Below, one piece after another: positions 52,601 through 62,728 of a stretch of DNA of 64,000 nucleotides. Location of the stretch: positions 1 through 64,000 of the forward strand of contig JACKAH010000002.1 in the NCBI GenBank assembly GCA_020635175.1, written 5' to 3'. The stretch's first letter is position 1. The number at the start of each line of letters is the position of its first letter. Source of the stretch: Deltaproteobacteria bacterium. GTDB lineage: Bacteria > Bdellovibrionota_C > UBA2361 > J135. Both the position numbers and the translations under genes were made by a program. The notes beneath the pieces are model-generated. The model ran no database searches. It was not told the origin of the DNA and worked only from the letters and a program-made list of their open reading frames with translations.

Positions 52601-53974
52601 ATGGAGAGTGACAGTAGTCATTTATTAATAATCCTTGCACTTCTATTTGTAGGCTCCCTGTTCCTGTATTGTTTTTTCCTTGTTTCACGCATGGCCCTAT
52701 CGAGAAGTAGCGCTTCTCTTTTAAAACAGATGGAAGCAGAGGATGTATTTTTCTCGCAAACTGCCAGAAATATCGTTTCTAATGTAGATGTGTATCTGTT
52801 GCGCTGTCAGATAGGTGAGATTTTTTCTGCAATTACTGCTGGTTGGATTCTTTCAAGCTTAGCTGGAGATTACATTCGACATACTTTGGTTGCGCAATTG
52901 TCTTTTGCTGAAGGGATAGAAAGTTTAGTTGTAACTTTTGCTTCGCTCCTCTTAGTTATTTGCGTAGCTACTACAGCGTTTCTCTTTATACAGATCGCAA
53001 AGTCTTTCATCTCGACAGATCCAGAAAAAATACTCTGCTATCTCTCTTTTCCAATCCTTTATGTCAGCGCTGTTTTTGCTCCGCTTGAATTTGTTGTAAC
53101 AGCTGTTTCACGTAAGCTATTTCGACTTTTGCAAATCAGACGACCTGTTGAACGCGAGCTTGCTATCAGCGCAGAAGAGATTAGCGAAATAGTAGACTAT
53201 AGCTCAGAAGCTGGTGAGATTGACGACGAAGAAAGAGAGATGATTCAGGGAGTTTTTGCCTTTGCTGACACTGTTGTTGAAGAGGTAATGACTCCTCGAA
53301 AAGATATTGCTTATGTCGGTTACAATGATTCTTTGGCAAAAATAGTTCAGGTGTTTCATGATACTGGGTTTTCTAGGTTGCTAGTCTGTGGAGAGGAATT
53401 GGATGATGTCCGTGGTATCTTGTTAGCCAAAGATCTAATGCCATATGTTGGTCGAGAAACGGTTGAGTTTTCAATAAGCCAAATTATTAGAAATCCATAT
53501 TTTGTACCTGCGACTAAGCAGGTAGATGATCTTTTGCAGGAGTTAAAACAGAGGGCCTTGCATTTAGCTATTGTTCTTGACGAGCATGGTGGTGTGGATG
53601 GCATCGTTACGGTAGAAGATCTGCTCGAAGAGATCGTTGGTGAGATAGAAGATGAATTTGATTTCTCTGAGGATACACCTTGCGTTATCGTCGCTGAAAA
53701 TGGGGATCTCATAGTTGACGGCGGCTTTTCAGTATACGATTTAAACGAGGACTATAATTTCTCTCTTCCAAATGGTGAGTATCATACTCTCGCAGGCTTT
53801 GTCTTTCATCAGCTTGGTCGAATCCCTAGCGAAGACGAAGTTTTAGACTATGACGGTTTAAGTTTCAAAGTTGAAAAAGTAGACCAGAACAGAATTATTA
53901 GGGTTAGAATACTAGCTGGAGCAACAGCTGTTGAGGATTCAGCTAAGCTGCGTGTCGCCGGGTCAAAAGACTAG
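52601..53974 (+). CDS. CorC/HlyC-type membrane protein (DUF21-CBS)
   Basis: The 457-residue protein has an N-terminal DUF21/CNNM membrane region (about 1-175) and a linker SAEEISEIVDYSSEAGEIDDEEREMIQGVF. Two CBS domains follow (about 225-345, with VMTPRKDIAYV and LAIVLDEHGGVDGIVTVEDLLEEIVGEI), then a C-terminal CorC_HlyC transporter-associated domain (about 365-445). Relatives are proposed Mg/Co exporters; the older hemolysin name is misleading. The Shine-Dalgarno GGAGG is rather far from the ATG. Confidence 0.88.
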   Translation: MESDSSHLLIILALLFVGSLFLYCFFLVSRMALSRSSASLLKQMEAEDVFFSQTARNIVSNVDVYLLRCQIGEIFSAITAGWILSSLAGDYIRHTLVAQLSFAEGIESLVVTFASLLLVICVATTAFLFIQIAKSFISTDPEKILCYLSFPILYVSAVFAPLEFVVTAVSRKLFRLLQIRRPVERELAISAEEISEIVDYSSEAGEIDDEEREMIQGVFAFADTVVEEVMTPRKDIAYVGYNDSLAKIVQVFHDTGFSRLLVCGEELDDVRGILLAKDLMPYVGRETVEFSISQIIRNPYFVPATKQVDDLLQELKQRALHLAIVLDEHGGVDGIVTVEDLLEEIVGEIEDEFDFSEDTPCVIVAENGDLIVDGGFSVYDLNEDYNFSLPNGEYHTLAGFVFHQLGRIPSEDEVLDYDGLSFKVEKVDQNRIIRVRILAGATAVEDSAKLRVAGSKD

Positions 53975-54162
53975 AACCTCTCGAAATCACCCGATCTTCT
54001 CTTTTTCACTAAAATTGTGAATCGAATACTCCAGAAATTGAGTCGAAAGACTGGGGAAAATGTCAGATCTTGAATTTTATTACATGTAAATTCAATAACT
54101 TACATTTTTAGCTAAGTTTAAGGTTTTTTTCTAGCTCAGTTCAAGCCAAAGGAAATTAACGT

Positions 54163-54750
54163 ATGGATCAAGAGGCAACTTCATCGTCTGAGGATGTAAA
54201 CGAGAATGAAGAAACTCAACAGGCTGAGGAAACAGCTGGTGAAACAAAGGTTAAATTTGCAACAGACAGATCTAAGGTAGATCAACTTCTTCAAGCAGAC
54301 GTGGCTAGTTTGGGGAATAAGCCTGAAGTAAGTATCTCAGCAGTTGTTAAGATGATGGGTCTTGCAACATCTACTGAAGTAAAACTTTTAGAAGGAAAGT
54401 TTGACCTGGTGTTAAGTCGTCTAAATAGCATGACTATGCGACTTGAAAGATTGATGCAAGATTTAGGAGATTTACCCTCAGGTGGAGATTTCGAGAGACT
54501 TGAAGCCCAATTTGTCGTCCTGCGTGGTCATATTAAAAACACATTAGATAACTTTTCAACGGGATCTGACGATGACGTTGACCAAGAAGAAGAGGCAAGT
54601 AAGGCAAAGATTAAAGAGTTTTTAAAGCAAAATTCACAAGCAATTGATACGAAAGAACTCTCAAGCGAAGCTTCAAAAGATTCGAGTGAAGAGCAAGAAG
54701 AGTTAGAAACTCCAGTTCAGGAAGAACAGGAAATTTCTGAAGAGGGATAA
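54163..54750 (+). CDS. Acidic coiled-coil protein of unknown function
   Basis: The 195-residue protein is not recognised. The ends are acidic and low-complexity (SSSEDVNENEETQQAEE and EEQEELETPVQEEQE). The middle (about 70-130, LEGKFDLVLSRLNSMTMRLERLM) is a probable coiled coil. There is no signal peptide or membrane helix. AAAGGA precedes the ATG. It is 27 bases before the degenerate PHP gene and may be cotranscribed with it. Confidence 0.6.
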   Translation: MDQEATSSSEDVNENEETQQAEETAGETKVKFATDRSKVDQLLQADVASLGNKPEVSISAVVKMMGLATSTEVKLLEGKFDLVLSRLNSMTMRLERLMQDLGDLPSGGDFERLEAQFVVLRGHIKNTLDNFSTGSDDDVDQEEEASKAKIKEFLKQNSQAIDTKELSSEASKDSSEEQEELETPVQEEQEISEEG

Positions 54751-54777
54751 TTTAAATCCAAAAGCTGTAAGGTAAAA

Positions 54778-55527
54778 ATGGGTGCGTGCAATAATAAGCT
54801 AAAAGATAGTATTGAGAAAGAAACCATAACTTCTCCAAAGAAATCCTCAAAGAAGCGCAGTAAAAGTTTTACGATTGATTTAAGAATTCATACGCCAGCA
54901 TCAATCGGTTATTTTGGTATAGAGGGTGTTGATACTGCACCTGCCATGGTTAGCCTAGCAAAGGTGAAAGGGATTGACTTAATTGCTGTTACAGATTTCT
55001 ATACTGGTGAGTATATCGATAAGATTATGGATGCCGCAAAGGACACTCCTGTTACTATTATTCCGGGGGTTGATATCCGATGCTCGTTAAATAATTGTGA
55101 TGACGTTGTGCTAACTTGTCTTTTTCCTGAGACATTTGGCTCAACTAATGTCCAAGATTATTTACACGCATTAGATATTCCTAAGTCGGTGGTGGGGAAT
55201 AGAAAGTATCTGGTTCGTAAGAGCTTTGATACAATTTTGCAAACATTAGAAGATTTTGGAGGCGTTGCCTTGCCGAGTCGCATGGACAAAACCCCTCACA
55301 GATTAAGCGTCTTGCCGGCACTTATACAAGACTATGGTTTTAGAACATTTGATTTGGCTTATGCAGATTCAACTGAATATTTTAAAGCCAAGTGGCCAAA
55401 AATAAAATTCAATCTGTTTAGCTTTTCAAATGCGAATTCTTTAGCTCAGCTTGGTAGCCGTACTGCTAAGGTTAAAATGTCTGATGCTACGTTTCAAGGA
55501 TTAGCTCAGCTCACTTCTAGAGTATAG
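54778..55527 (+). CDS. PHP-domain-like protein lacking key metal ligands
   Basis: The 249-residue protein has the outline of a PHP phosphoesterase. FTIDLRIHTPAS (about 32-42) stands where active enzymes have DLHxHSxxS, and GIDLIAVTDFYTGE where they have ITDHN; IIPGVDIRCS matches the usual GxEi strand. The first His and the TDH His are replaced by Arg and Phe, so metal binding is probably lost or altered. The Lys/Ser-rich first 30 residues look disordered. It has no close functional partner nearby. Confidence 0.6.
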   Translation: MGACNNKLKDSIEKETITSPKKSSKKRSKSFTIDLRIHTPASIGYFGIEGVDTAPAMVSLAKVKGIDLIAVTDFYTGEYIDKIMDAAKDTPVTIIPGVDIRCSLNNCDDVVLTCLFPETFGSTNVQDYLHALDIPKSVVGNRKYLVRKSFDTILQTLEDFGGVALPSRMDKTPHRLSVLPALIQDYGFRTFDLAYADSTEYFKAKWPKIKFNLFSFSNANSLAQLGSRTAKVKMSDATFQGLAQLTSRV

Positions 55528-55614
55528 AAAGGAGATTTTCCGAGTTCTACTTTACTTTCCTGTCTGATACGTTACAGTTACGAACTGTATATGCATCGTA
55601 TTACAGGATCATAA

Positions 55615-56544
55615 ATGAAAACCTTATCATTGATTTTTCTGACGCTTCTGCTTTTAAATCAATCTATTGCTCATGCTGAATTTCCAGAAAAACCGATTAC
55701 GATAGTCGTCTATACAGCCCCAGGGGGCTTGATCGATGTTACTGCACGTTTTGTAGCAAATATAGCGAAGAAGAAATATACTGATGTACCGGTAATTGTC
55801 CAAAATAAAAAAGGGGCAGGTGGTGTAGTTGCAACTACTTATACGCTCTCAAAACCTAGTGATGGATATACCGTGCTAGGAATTACAAGCTCTCTAATCT
55901 CCAAGATGATTAAATCTGGTCAGGAAGACAAGCTTGATCAGCTACATTTTCTTTCTCGAATGGTCGTTGATTATGAAAGTTTGATAGTTAACCCGAAAAA
56001 GGGTTTAGCTGATTTTTCTGAATTGTTACAATCTGCGCAGAATATGCCTGGAAGCCAGATCTGGGTTGGTCCAGATGCTGGAGGTACTGATCATATTTTT
56101 GCCAAGAAATTTTGGGCAACTGCAAATATTAACGCCAAATGGATCCCGTATCGTAGTGGCGGAGAGGCTGTGGCAGCTTTACTAGGAGGCCATGGACAGG
56201 TTTATGTTGGAAATCCTCAGGATGTAAAGGGGCGCCCAGATCTAAAAGTTGCTGCAGTTGCAGCCCCTGAACGACTAGATAAGTTCCCTGAAGCCCCCAC
56301 CTTTGCCGAGCTCGGTTTTGATAGATTAACTGGGGAATCGCTGTGGAGAGGATTTGCAGTTAAAGCTGACACGCCTGATTCTGTGGTTAAAGCATTAGAA
56401 GAGCTTTTCAGAAACGTAAGCCAGGATCCTGAATGGATTAAATTTTGTAAAAATGGCGATGTATTACCTGTATTTGATATTGGGCAAGAATTCAAACAGA
56501 TTGTTTATGATCAACGTGAGCAAGATAGAAAGGCTCTAATGTAA
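55615..56544 (+). CDS. tctC: Tripartite tricarboxylate transporter substrate-binding protein (TctC/Bug)
   Basis: The 309-residue periplasmic protein has a signal peptide (MKTLSLIFLTLLLLNQSIAHA) and Bug-family features: EFPEKPITIVVYTAPGGLIDVTAR, VPVIVQNKKGAGGVVA and WRGFAVKADTPDSVV. It captures carboxylates and delivers them to a TctAB membrane complex. It ends directly against tctA with no gap. The ligand cannot be read from sequence. Confidence 0.88.
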   Translation: MKTLSLIFLTLLLLNQSIAHAEFPEKPITIVVYTAPGGLIDVTARFVANIAKKKYTDVPVIVQNKKGAGGVVATTYTLSKPSDGYTVLGITSSLISKMIKSGQEDKLDQLHFLSRMVVDYESLIVNPKKGLADFSELLQSAQNMPGSQIWVGPDAGGTDHIFAKKFWATANINAKWIPYRSGGEAVAALLGGHGQVYVGNPQDVKGRPDLKVAAVAAPERLDKFPEAPTFAELGFDRLTGESLWRGFAVKADTPDSVVKALEELFRNVSQDPEWIKFCKNGDVLPVFDIGQEFKQIVYDQREQDRKALM

Positions 56545-58032
56545 ATGGAGCTACTTTCTCTCGACCTATTCTCGCAGGGTATTGCAGTTGTCTCTAGTCC
56601 TTTTGGTTTTGGGATGCTGCTTGCAGGTGTCATAGTTGGGATTATCATTGGAGCGACACCGGGAATGTCTCCTTCTATGGGGGTCGCATTACTCGTTCCA
56701 TTTAGTTATGGCATGGATACTTCTGTTGCGTTTCTTTTTTTTGTAGCAACCTACCAGGCCGCAAACTATGGTGGCTCGATAACAGCGATAGCTATCAACA
56801 CTCCTGGTACCGCATCTTCCGTTGTTACCGCATTAGATGGTTACAAGCTAACCAAGCAAGGTCGGGCGAAAGAAGCTCTTGCTACTGCTGTAACCGCTAG
56901 TGCTGTAGGTGGTTTGATCGGAGCTGTGCTATTGATTCTATTTGCACTTCCTCTAGCTCAAGTTGGGCTGTCATTTGGACCAGCTGAGTTCTTTTCTTTG
57001 GCACTCCTGGGTTTAGCAACAGTTATTGGACTGGGCGGGTCCGCTTGGATCCTATCAAGCCTTGCTGTGCTTCTTGGGATTTCACTTAGCATGATCGGTA
57101 CGGATCCTTTTAGTGGTGACACAAGGTTTACCTTCAATTTGGTTCAGTTGTATGATGGTTTTGCATTAATCCCCCTGATGATAGGTCTCTTCGCGGTTGC
57201 TGAAGTTTTTGATCAATTTCAAAAGTTAAAAACGAAAGGGGAGGTTGGCTCAGTTCTAACCAAGGGAGGATTTGAAATAAGGAGAATATTTTCTTATTGG
57301 AAAACGTTGATAACTTCATCGTTCATAGGTACAGCAGTTGGTATTATTCCAGGAGCTGGTGCTACAATTGCCTCATTTTTATCCTACGGAATTGCTAAAA
57401 AACGCTCTAAGGAAGCTCATTTATTTGGCGATGGATCACATGAAGGGATAATTGCCAGCGAAGCTGCAAATAGCAGCTCTGTTGGAGGAGCATTGGTTCC
57501 TCTTTTAGCGTTGGGAATTCCAGGTAGTGCTACTGATGCTGTATTACTTGGTGCATTAACTCTGCATGGTTTGGTTGCTGGGCCAGAGCTGTTTCAAACA
57601 GATCCAGAGGTCGTTTATGGAATGTTTGTCGCTGTACTTTTGGCAAATTTGTTTGTGTTTATCTTTGGTTTATTAGGAAATTCATTATGGTTAAGGATAA
57701 TATCAATTCCCAGTAAGATTCTTTTGCCCCTTATCTTTGTTACTTGTATTTTTGGAAGTTATTTCGTTAAAAATTCTTACTTTGATGTGTACACCTGTCT
57801 TGGTTTTGGAGTTGTTGGATGGAGTTTAAAAAAAATCGGAGTACATCCAGCTATGGTTGTGCTTGGATTTGTGCTTGGTCCTCTTCTCGAGCTTAACTTT
57901 CGACGTGCATTGTTAATGGATGGATATTCTCTCTTCATTACTAAGCCGATTAGTCTTGCCTTTTTATTATTAGCGTTAGGCTTCTTTCTTTATCCACTGG
58001 TTGCGAGGTTTAGTGGGAAGGAGTCGAAGTAA
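56545..58032 (+). CDS. tctA: Tripartite tricarboxylate transporter large subunit TctA
   Basis: The 495-residue protein has about 10-12 helices and the family motifs GATPGMSPSMGVALLVPFSYGM and NYGGSITAIAINTPGTASSVVTALDGY; IIPGAGATIASFLSYGIAKKRS appears in the middle. It is the main carboxylate-permease subunit. The small four-helix TctB, normally between tctC and tctA or beside them, is absent from both sides, and TctA is not lengthened enough to include it. Confidence 0.92.
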   Translation: MELLSLDLFSQGIAVVSSPFGFGMLLAGVIVGIIIGATPGMSPSMGVALLVPFSYGMDTSVAFLFFVATYQAANYGGSITAIAINTPGTASSVVTALDGYKLTKQGRAKEALATAVTASAVGGLIGAVLLILFALPLAQVGLSFGPAEFFSLALLGLATVIGLGGSAWILSSLAVLLGISLSMIGTDPFSGDTRFTFNLVQLYDGFALIPLMIGLFAVAEVFDQFQKLKTKGEVGSVLTKGGFEIRRIFSYWKTLITSSFIGTAVGIIPGAGATIASFLSYGIAKKRSKEAHLFGDGSHEGIIASEAANSSSVGGALVPLLALGIPGSATDAVLLGALTLHGLVAGPELFQTDPEVVYGMFVAVLLANLFVFIFGLLGNSLWLRIISIPSKILLPLIFVTCIFGSYFVKNSYFDVYTCLGFGVVGWSLKKIGVHPAMVVLGFVLGPLLELNFRRALLMDGYSLFITKPISLAFLLLALGFFLYPLVARFSGKESK

Positions 58033-58162
58033 AAGTCTGCGTTTTCTTGCTAATAAGCGGATTTTTAATGGTTAATGATCCTCTTCTCGCACCCCTTCAA
58101 GTATGTTAACCTACGCTGGTCGTTTTGATAGAATAAGTTGTTGAAACTATTGAGTTGTTCAG

Positions 58163-61100
58163 TTGACACCTTTTGCCCATTTACATCTTCACACCCAGTA
58201 CAGTCTCCTTGATGGAGTGAATAAGCTACCTAATGTGATTGAGCAAGCTCACGCTTTGGGGCAGCCGGCTATCGCGATGACAGATCACGGTAACATGCAT
58301 GGGGCAATTCAGTTTTACGATCAAGCTAGAAATGTCGGAATTAAGCCTATAATTGGCTGTGAGCTCTATGTAACACCAGGTTCACGACATGAACGTAAGA
58401 CCAGAGCACAAGGTGGAGCCGGAACACATCATCTAACCGTGCTCGCTGCAAATAACCAAGGTTATCAAAACCTATGTAGACTCGTGACTCTTGCTTATCG
58501 TGAGGGGTTTTATTTCAAGCCACGTGTCGATCATGAGCTGCTTGAAGAATATAGCGAAGGGGTAATTGCTTTAAGTGGCTGTTTAGCCGGTGAGCTAAAT
58601 AGACACGTTGAAATAGATGATTTCAAAAGCAGCAAAGCGTTGCTTGAATTTTATCTTAAGACTTTTGGAGATCGATTTTATCTTGAGGTACAGCCTCATA
58701 TGATATCCGAACAGCAGCGTCTAAACACTGCATGTTTTGATTTAGCAAAGGATATGAGCATTCCTGTAGTTGCGACTAATGATTGTCACTATGGAAGCGC
58801 CGACGATCACTACGCTCAAGAGGTTCTAATGTGCGTCTCTACAGGAAAGCAGATTACCGACCCGGATAGAATTCGACATGAAGGGGTGCATCTACATCTC
58901 AAAAAAGGTGAGGAAGTACTTGAAGGATTGACTAGTTTTTCACGTGCTGAGGAGGCGCTTAGAAACACAGTAGAGATTGCTAACCGATGTAATGTCGAAT
59001 TCGATTTTAACACCTATTACATGCCTCGCTTTCAAGGCAGGCCTAATGATGACCTCTCTGATGATTTACGAAAGGTTGCGCTACTCGGATTGGAAAAGAG
59101 AATTGAAGAGAAGCGCGCTAATAGTGAAAGTTTTACTCAAGCTAAAGAAAACGAGTATCGTGAAAGATTAGAGCTCGAGCTCGAAACTATTATCTCCATG
59201 GGCTTTCCTGGATATTTTCTAATTGTGTCTGATTTTATTGTTTGGGCTAAGGAAAATGGAATTCCCGTTGGTCCTGGTCGAGGTAGCTGTGCAGGCTCAC
59301 TTGTTTCTTATGCTATGCGAATTACAGAGATCGATCCGATTGAAAATAAGCTTCTTTTTGAAAGATTCTTAAATCCAGAACGGGTTAGTCTTCCTGATAT
59401 CGATGTTGATTTCTGTATATACGGAAGAGATAAAGTTATTCAATACGTTGTTGAGCAGTACGGAAAAGAGAAAGTTGCACAAATTGGAACTTTTGGAACG
59501 CTTAAAGCAAAAGCCGCGATAAAGGATGTTGGTCGGGCGCTTGGCATGAGCTATGCAGAAACGGATAGAATTGCAAAACTGATTCCAGCTCCTCGCCAAG
59601 GATTTGATTTCTCCCTGACTGAATCTTTAAAGATGGAAAAGCGTTTAGCAGATTACGCAAAAGGTGAAGGGCGTGAACTAATTGAATTGGCATTGAAGCT
59701 TGAGGGATTAGTAAGGCATACCTCTACGCACGCTGCTGGGGTTGTGATCGGGGACAGGCCGTTGATTGATATGTTGCCGTTGATGGTCGATAAAGACGGT
59801 AACGACGTAACTCAATTTGCAATGGGTTATGTCGAGAAGATAGGCCTTGTAAAATTTGATTTCTTAGGACTTAAAACTCTTACTGTTATTCATACCGCCT
59901 TGAAACTTATTGAGGAGAGCCAAGGTGTTAAGATAGACCTGGATAACTTGCCGCTGGACGATCCAAAAACATACGCACTTCTGTGTGCAGGAAATACAAC
60001 AGGGGTTTTTCAGCTTGAATCCTCAGGTATTACTGACATGACAAAGCGGTTAAAGCCGAGTTGTTTTGATGATCTTACTGCGATTTTGGCTCTGTATCGT
60101 CCAGGCCCTCTGGATGCCGGTATGGTCGATCGTTACATCGGCCGTAAACACGGTTCCGAACGAGTTGATTATTTGCATCCACTAATGACGGATATCTTAG
60201 CTGATACATATGGAATTATTGTGTATCAAGAGCAGATCATGCAACTTGCGCGAACTCTTGCTGGATACTCTCTCGGAGAAGCGGATCTCCTTCGTCGTGC
60301 AATGGGTAAGAAAAAGCCAGAGGAGATGGCTAAGCAAAGAATTCGTTTTGTCGCTGGTGCAAAAGAGAAAGGCATAGATCAAAAACTTGCTACAGAGATC
60401 TTTGATCAAATGGAAACCTTTGCACGTTATGGTTTTAACCGAAGCCATTCTGCTGCATATGCCATGATTTCTTTCCAGACGGCTTACCTTAAAGCTCATT
60501 ATAAGGTTGAGTTCATGGCGGCACTAATGTCGCATGAGATGGGTGATAGTGATAAGACTCTTAAGAATTTAACTGAATGTAGAGAGCAAAGTATTGAGGT
60601 TTTGCCTCCCGATGTTAATTACAGTTCAGCTGGATTTTCTGCGAATAAGGGAAGAATTCGCTTTGGGTTAGAGGCTGTTAAGGGAATAGGAGAAAAAGCT
60701 GTTCAGAAAATAATAGAAGCCCGTGAAGCTGAAGGGAAATTTAGCGACTTAGAAGATCTTTTAATGAGGGTAGATCCTCAATCTATAAATCGACGTGTGA
60801 TTGAAAGTTTAGTTAAATGTGGAGCATTTGATTTTTCTGAAATCTCAAGATCTGAAATGTATGCAAGAGTTGAAGAGCTCTTAAAAGCATCTGCCTCATT
60901 TCATCGTGAAAAAGATACCAATCAGATAGGTCTTTTTGGAGGAGATGCAGGGCTTGAAGAGATCCCACGTAGAAGACTTAATCAACCTGAATGGCCGATA
61001 AATAAAAAACTTGCTTTTGAAAGAGAGGCATTAGGCTTTTATATCTCTGGACACCCGCTTGAGAAGTTTAAGAAGGAGTTAAAGCGGATTGGCGTTAGCT

Positions 61101-61633
61101 CAACTCGAGATGTGCTTCAAAAGAAACATGAGTGTAAAGTTCGTGTTAGTGGAGTTGTTACCGCTTTAAGATTGAAAAACACACGCAAGGGGGATCGATA
61201 TGCCTCTTTCGTTTTAGAAGACTGGCTTGGAACTCTTGAGACTCTTGTATGGCCAGATGTTTACAGACAAATTGCTCATATTTTGGCAGCTGAAGATCCA
61301 GTTGTTTTAACTGGTAAGCTTGATGTGGGTGATGACCGACATGTGATAATTGCAGAAAATATCGAATCGTTGATTGATATCCGAGATACGACTGCGACGA
61401 TTGGCATAATGGAGCTTGAGGAGGCGGAGTGTAATGAGCCTTCAATTGAAAAATTGTCAGGTTTATTAAAGAGTTATCCTGGAAGTTGTCCTGTTAAGAT
61501 TCGAATAGATCATGTACCATATCCCGTGCAATTAAAAGACGATAGGGATGCTCCTATATGTGTGCAGCCTTCAGAAACTCTGTGCGAGGCTGTTGAACAG
61601 TTGTTTGGTAGGCCAGTGCTTTCCTTTTATTAA
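58163..61633 (+). CDS. dnaE: DNA polymerase III alpha subunit
   Basis: The 1156-residue replicative polymerase has an N-terminal PHP domain (FAHLHLHTQYSLLDG, AMTDHGNMHG). The polymerase palm carries GPGRGSCAGSLVSYAM and PDIDVDFC with catalytic Asp residues. Helix-hairpin-helix and OB domains (about 960-1050) follow. Its length matches E. coli DnaE. The start is TTG at 58163: an in-frame TGA lies four codons upstream, and the next Met would remove the PHP strand. No clear Shine-Dalgarno is seen. Confidence 0.95.
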   Translation: MTPFAHLHLHTQYSLLDGVNKLPNVIEQAHALGQPAIAMTDHGNMHGAIQFYDQARNVGIKPIIGCELYVTPGSRHERKTRAQGGAGTHHLTVLAANNQGYQNLCRLVTLAYREGFYFKPRVDHELLEEYSEGVIALSGCLAGELNRHVEIDDFKSSKALLEFYLKTFGDRFYLEVQPHMISEQQRLNTACFDLAKDMSIPVVATNDCHYGSADDHYAQEVLMCVSTGKQITDPDRIRHEGVHLHLKKGEEVLEGLTSFSRAEEALRNTVEIANRCNVEFDFNTYYMPRFQGRPNDDLSDDLRKVALLGLEKRIEEKRANSESFTQAKENEYRERLELELETIISMGFPGYFLIVSDFIVWAKENGIPVGPGRGSCAGSLVSYAMRITEIDPIENKLLFERFLNPERVSLPDIDVDFCIYGRDKVIQYVVEQYGKEKVAQIGTFGTLKAKAAIKDVGRALGMSYAETDRIAKLIPAPRQGFDFSLTESLKMEKRLADYAKGEGRELIELALKLEGLVRHTSTHAAGVVIGDRPLIDMLPLMVDKDGNDVTQFAMGYVEKIGLVKFDFLGLKTLTVIHTALKLIEESQGVKIDLDNLPLDDPKTYALLCAGNTTGVFQLESSGITDMTKRLKPSCFDDLTAILALYRPGPLDAGMVDRYIGRKHGSERVDYLHPLMTDILADTYGIIVYQEQIMQLARTLAGYSLGEADLLRRAMGKKKPEEMAKQRIRFVAGAKEKGIDQKLATEIFDQMETFARYGFNRSHSAAYAMISFQTAYLKAHYKVEFMAALMSHEMGDSDKTLKNLTECREQSIEVLPPDVNYSSAGFSANKGRIRFGLEAVKGIGEKAVQKIIEAREAEGKFSDLEDLLMRVDPQSINRRVIESLVKCGAFDFSEISRSEMYARVEELLKASASFHREKDTNQIGLFGGDAGLEEIPRRRLNQPEWPINKKLAFEREALGFYISGHPLEKFKKELKRIGVSSTRDVLQKKHECKVRVSGVVTALRLKNTRKGDRYASFVLEDWLGTLETLVWPDVYRQIAHILAAEDPVVLTGKLDVGDDRHVIIAENIESLIDIRDTTATIGIMELEEAECNEPSIEKLSGLLKSYPGSCPVKIRIDHVPYPVQLKDDRDAPICVQPSETLCEAVEQLFGRPVLSFY

Positions 61634-61642
61634 GTGAGCTTA

Positions 61643-62725
61643 ATGACAAGTACTCATGATAGATTAATGCCGCCGCTTTGGGTCGTCACATTGATCTTTG
61701 TAGCGTGCTGTTCTTGGCTACTCTTTGAATTAAAAGAGATGGTAACTCTTCTAGTAGTTGGCTACTGTATTGCATATCTCTTTGACCCATTCTTAGATTT
61801 CTTAGAGAAAAGAAAAATTTCTCGTACGGTTGGATTCTTTTTGATTCTTGCTGTGCTTTTAATCGGTCTCGTAATAATTGCTATTACGGCTATTCCTACC
61901 TTAATTCAAGACTATCAGAAGTTAGTTACAAAGCTACCGACTTATACAGACTATATTAAAACAAAAATTTTACCGTTGCTTGTAAATGTTGAGGCCTATT
62001 TGCCTGCACATATGAAGATTGATCCTAAAAGTGTGCTGGATACAGTGATTCCTAACATTAATTTAGAAACGGTTGGTAAGATCTCGGATCACGTTCTCGG
62101 TGCGCTTTTAAAAGGCTATTCGGTAACATTAACCTTGATGAACTTCGTTCTACTGCCATTTATTGTTTTTTACATGGCAGTTGATATCGATGCGTTTCAT
62201 CGGCAGACGCTGGCTCTTTTTCCTAAGAATGCTAGAGAGAGAGTTAGAAATATTTCTCAGACAATTAACGGATATGTTTCTGAGTTTGTGCGTGGCCAGT
62301 TGTTAGTCGGATTCATCTTGTTTGTTTTATATGCAATTGGCTTAGGCTTTATCGGAATTGAATTATGGTTCCTTTTGGCGTTGGTTGCAGGCTTTGCCAA
62401 CATTGTGCCTTACTTGGGCTTATTGATAGGGATAGTATCTTCAACAGTAATGGCGCTTTTTACATTCGGTGATTTTACTCATGTCCTATATGTGTGGGGA
62501 GTCTTTATTATTGTTCAGGTATTGGAGGGTACATTCATTACTCCAAAAGTAATAGGAGATAAAGTTGGTATTCCGCCACTTGTAGTTATTTTATCTATTT
62601 TTGCCGGTGGTAAGCTTTTTGGGTTTATCGGAATTTTTCTCGCTGTACCAGGTGCGGCAATTCTGAAAGTTCTTGCCTCAGATACTCATGATTGGTTGAT
62701 TACTAGAAACTCTGCAAAAGCTTGA
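61643..62725 (+). CDS. AI-2E/PerM-family membrane protein
   Basis: The 360-residue protein (ATG at 61643 preferred; a GTG at 61634 directly abuts the dnaE stop) has about eight helices. It carries the family stretches VVGYCIAYLFDPFLDFLEKRKISRTVGFF, GYVSEFVRGQLLVGFILFVLYAIGLGFIGIE, and the C-terminal GTFITPKVIGDKVGIPPLVVILSIFAGG. Family members have been linked to AI-2 export or Na/H exchange; which applies is unknown. Confidence 0.87.
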   Translation: MTSTHDRLMPPLWVVTLIFVACCSWLLFELKEMVTLLVVGYCIAYLFDPFLDFLEKRKISRTVGFFLILAVLLIGLVIIAITAIPTLIQDYQKLVTKLPTYTDYIKTKILPLLVNVEAYLPAHMKIDPKSVLDTVIPNINLETVGKISDHVLGALLKGYSVTLTLMNFVLLPFIVFYMAVDIDAFHRQTLALFPKNARERVRNISQTINGYVSEFVRGQLLVGFILFVLYAIGLGFIGIELWFLLALVAGFANIVPYLGLLIGIVSSTVMALFTFGDFTHVLYVWGVFIIVQVLEGTFITPKVIGDKVGIPPLVVILSIFAGGKLFGFIGIFLAVPGAAILKVLASDTHDWLITRNSAKA

Positions 62726-62728
62726 TAA

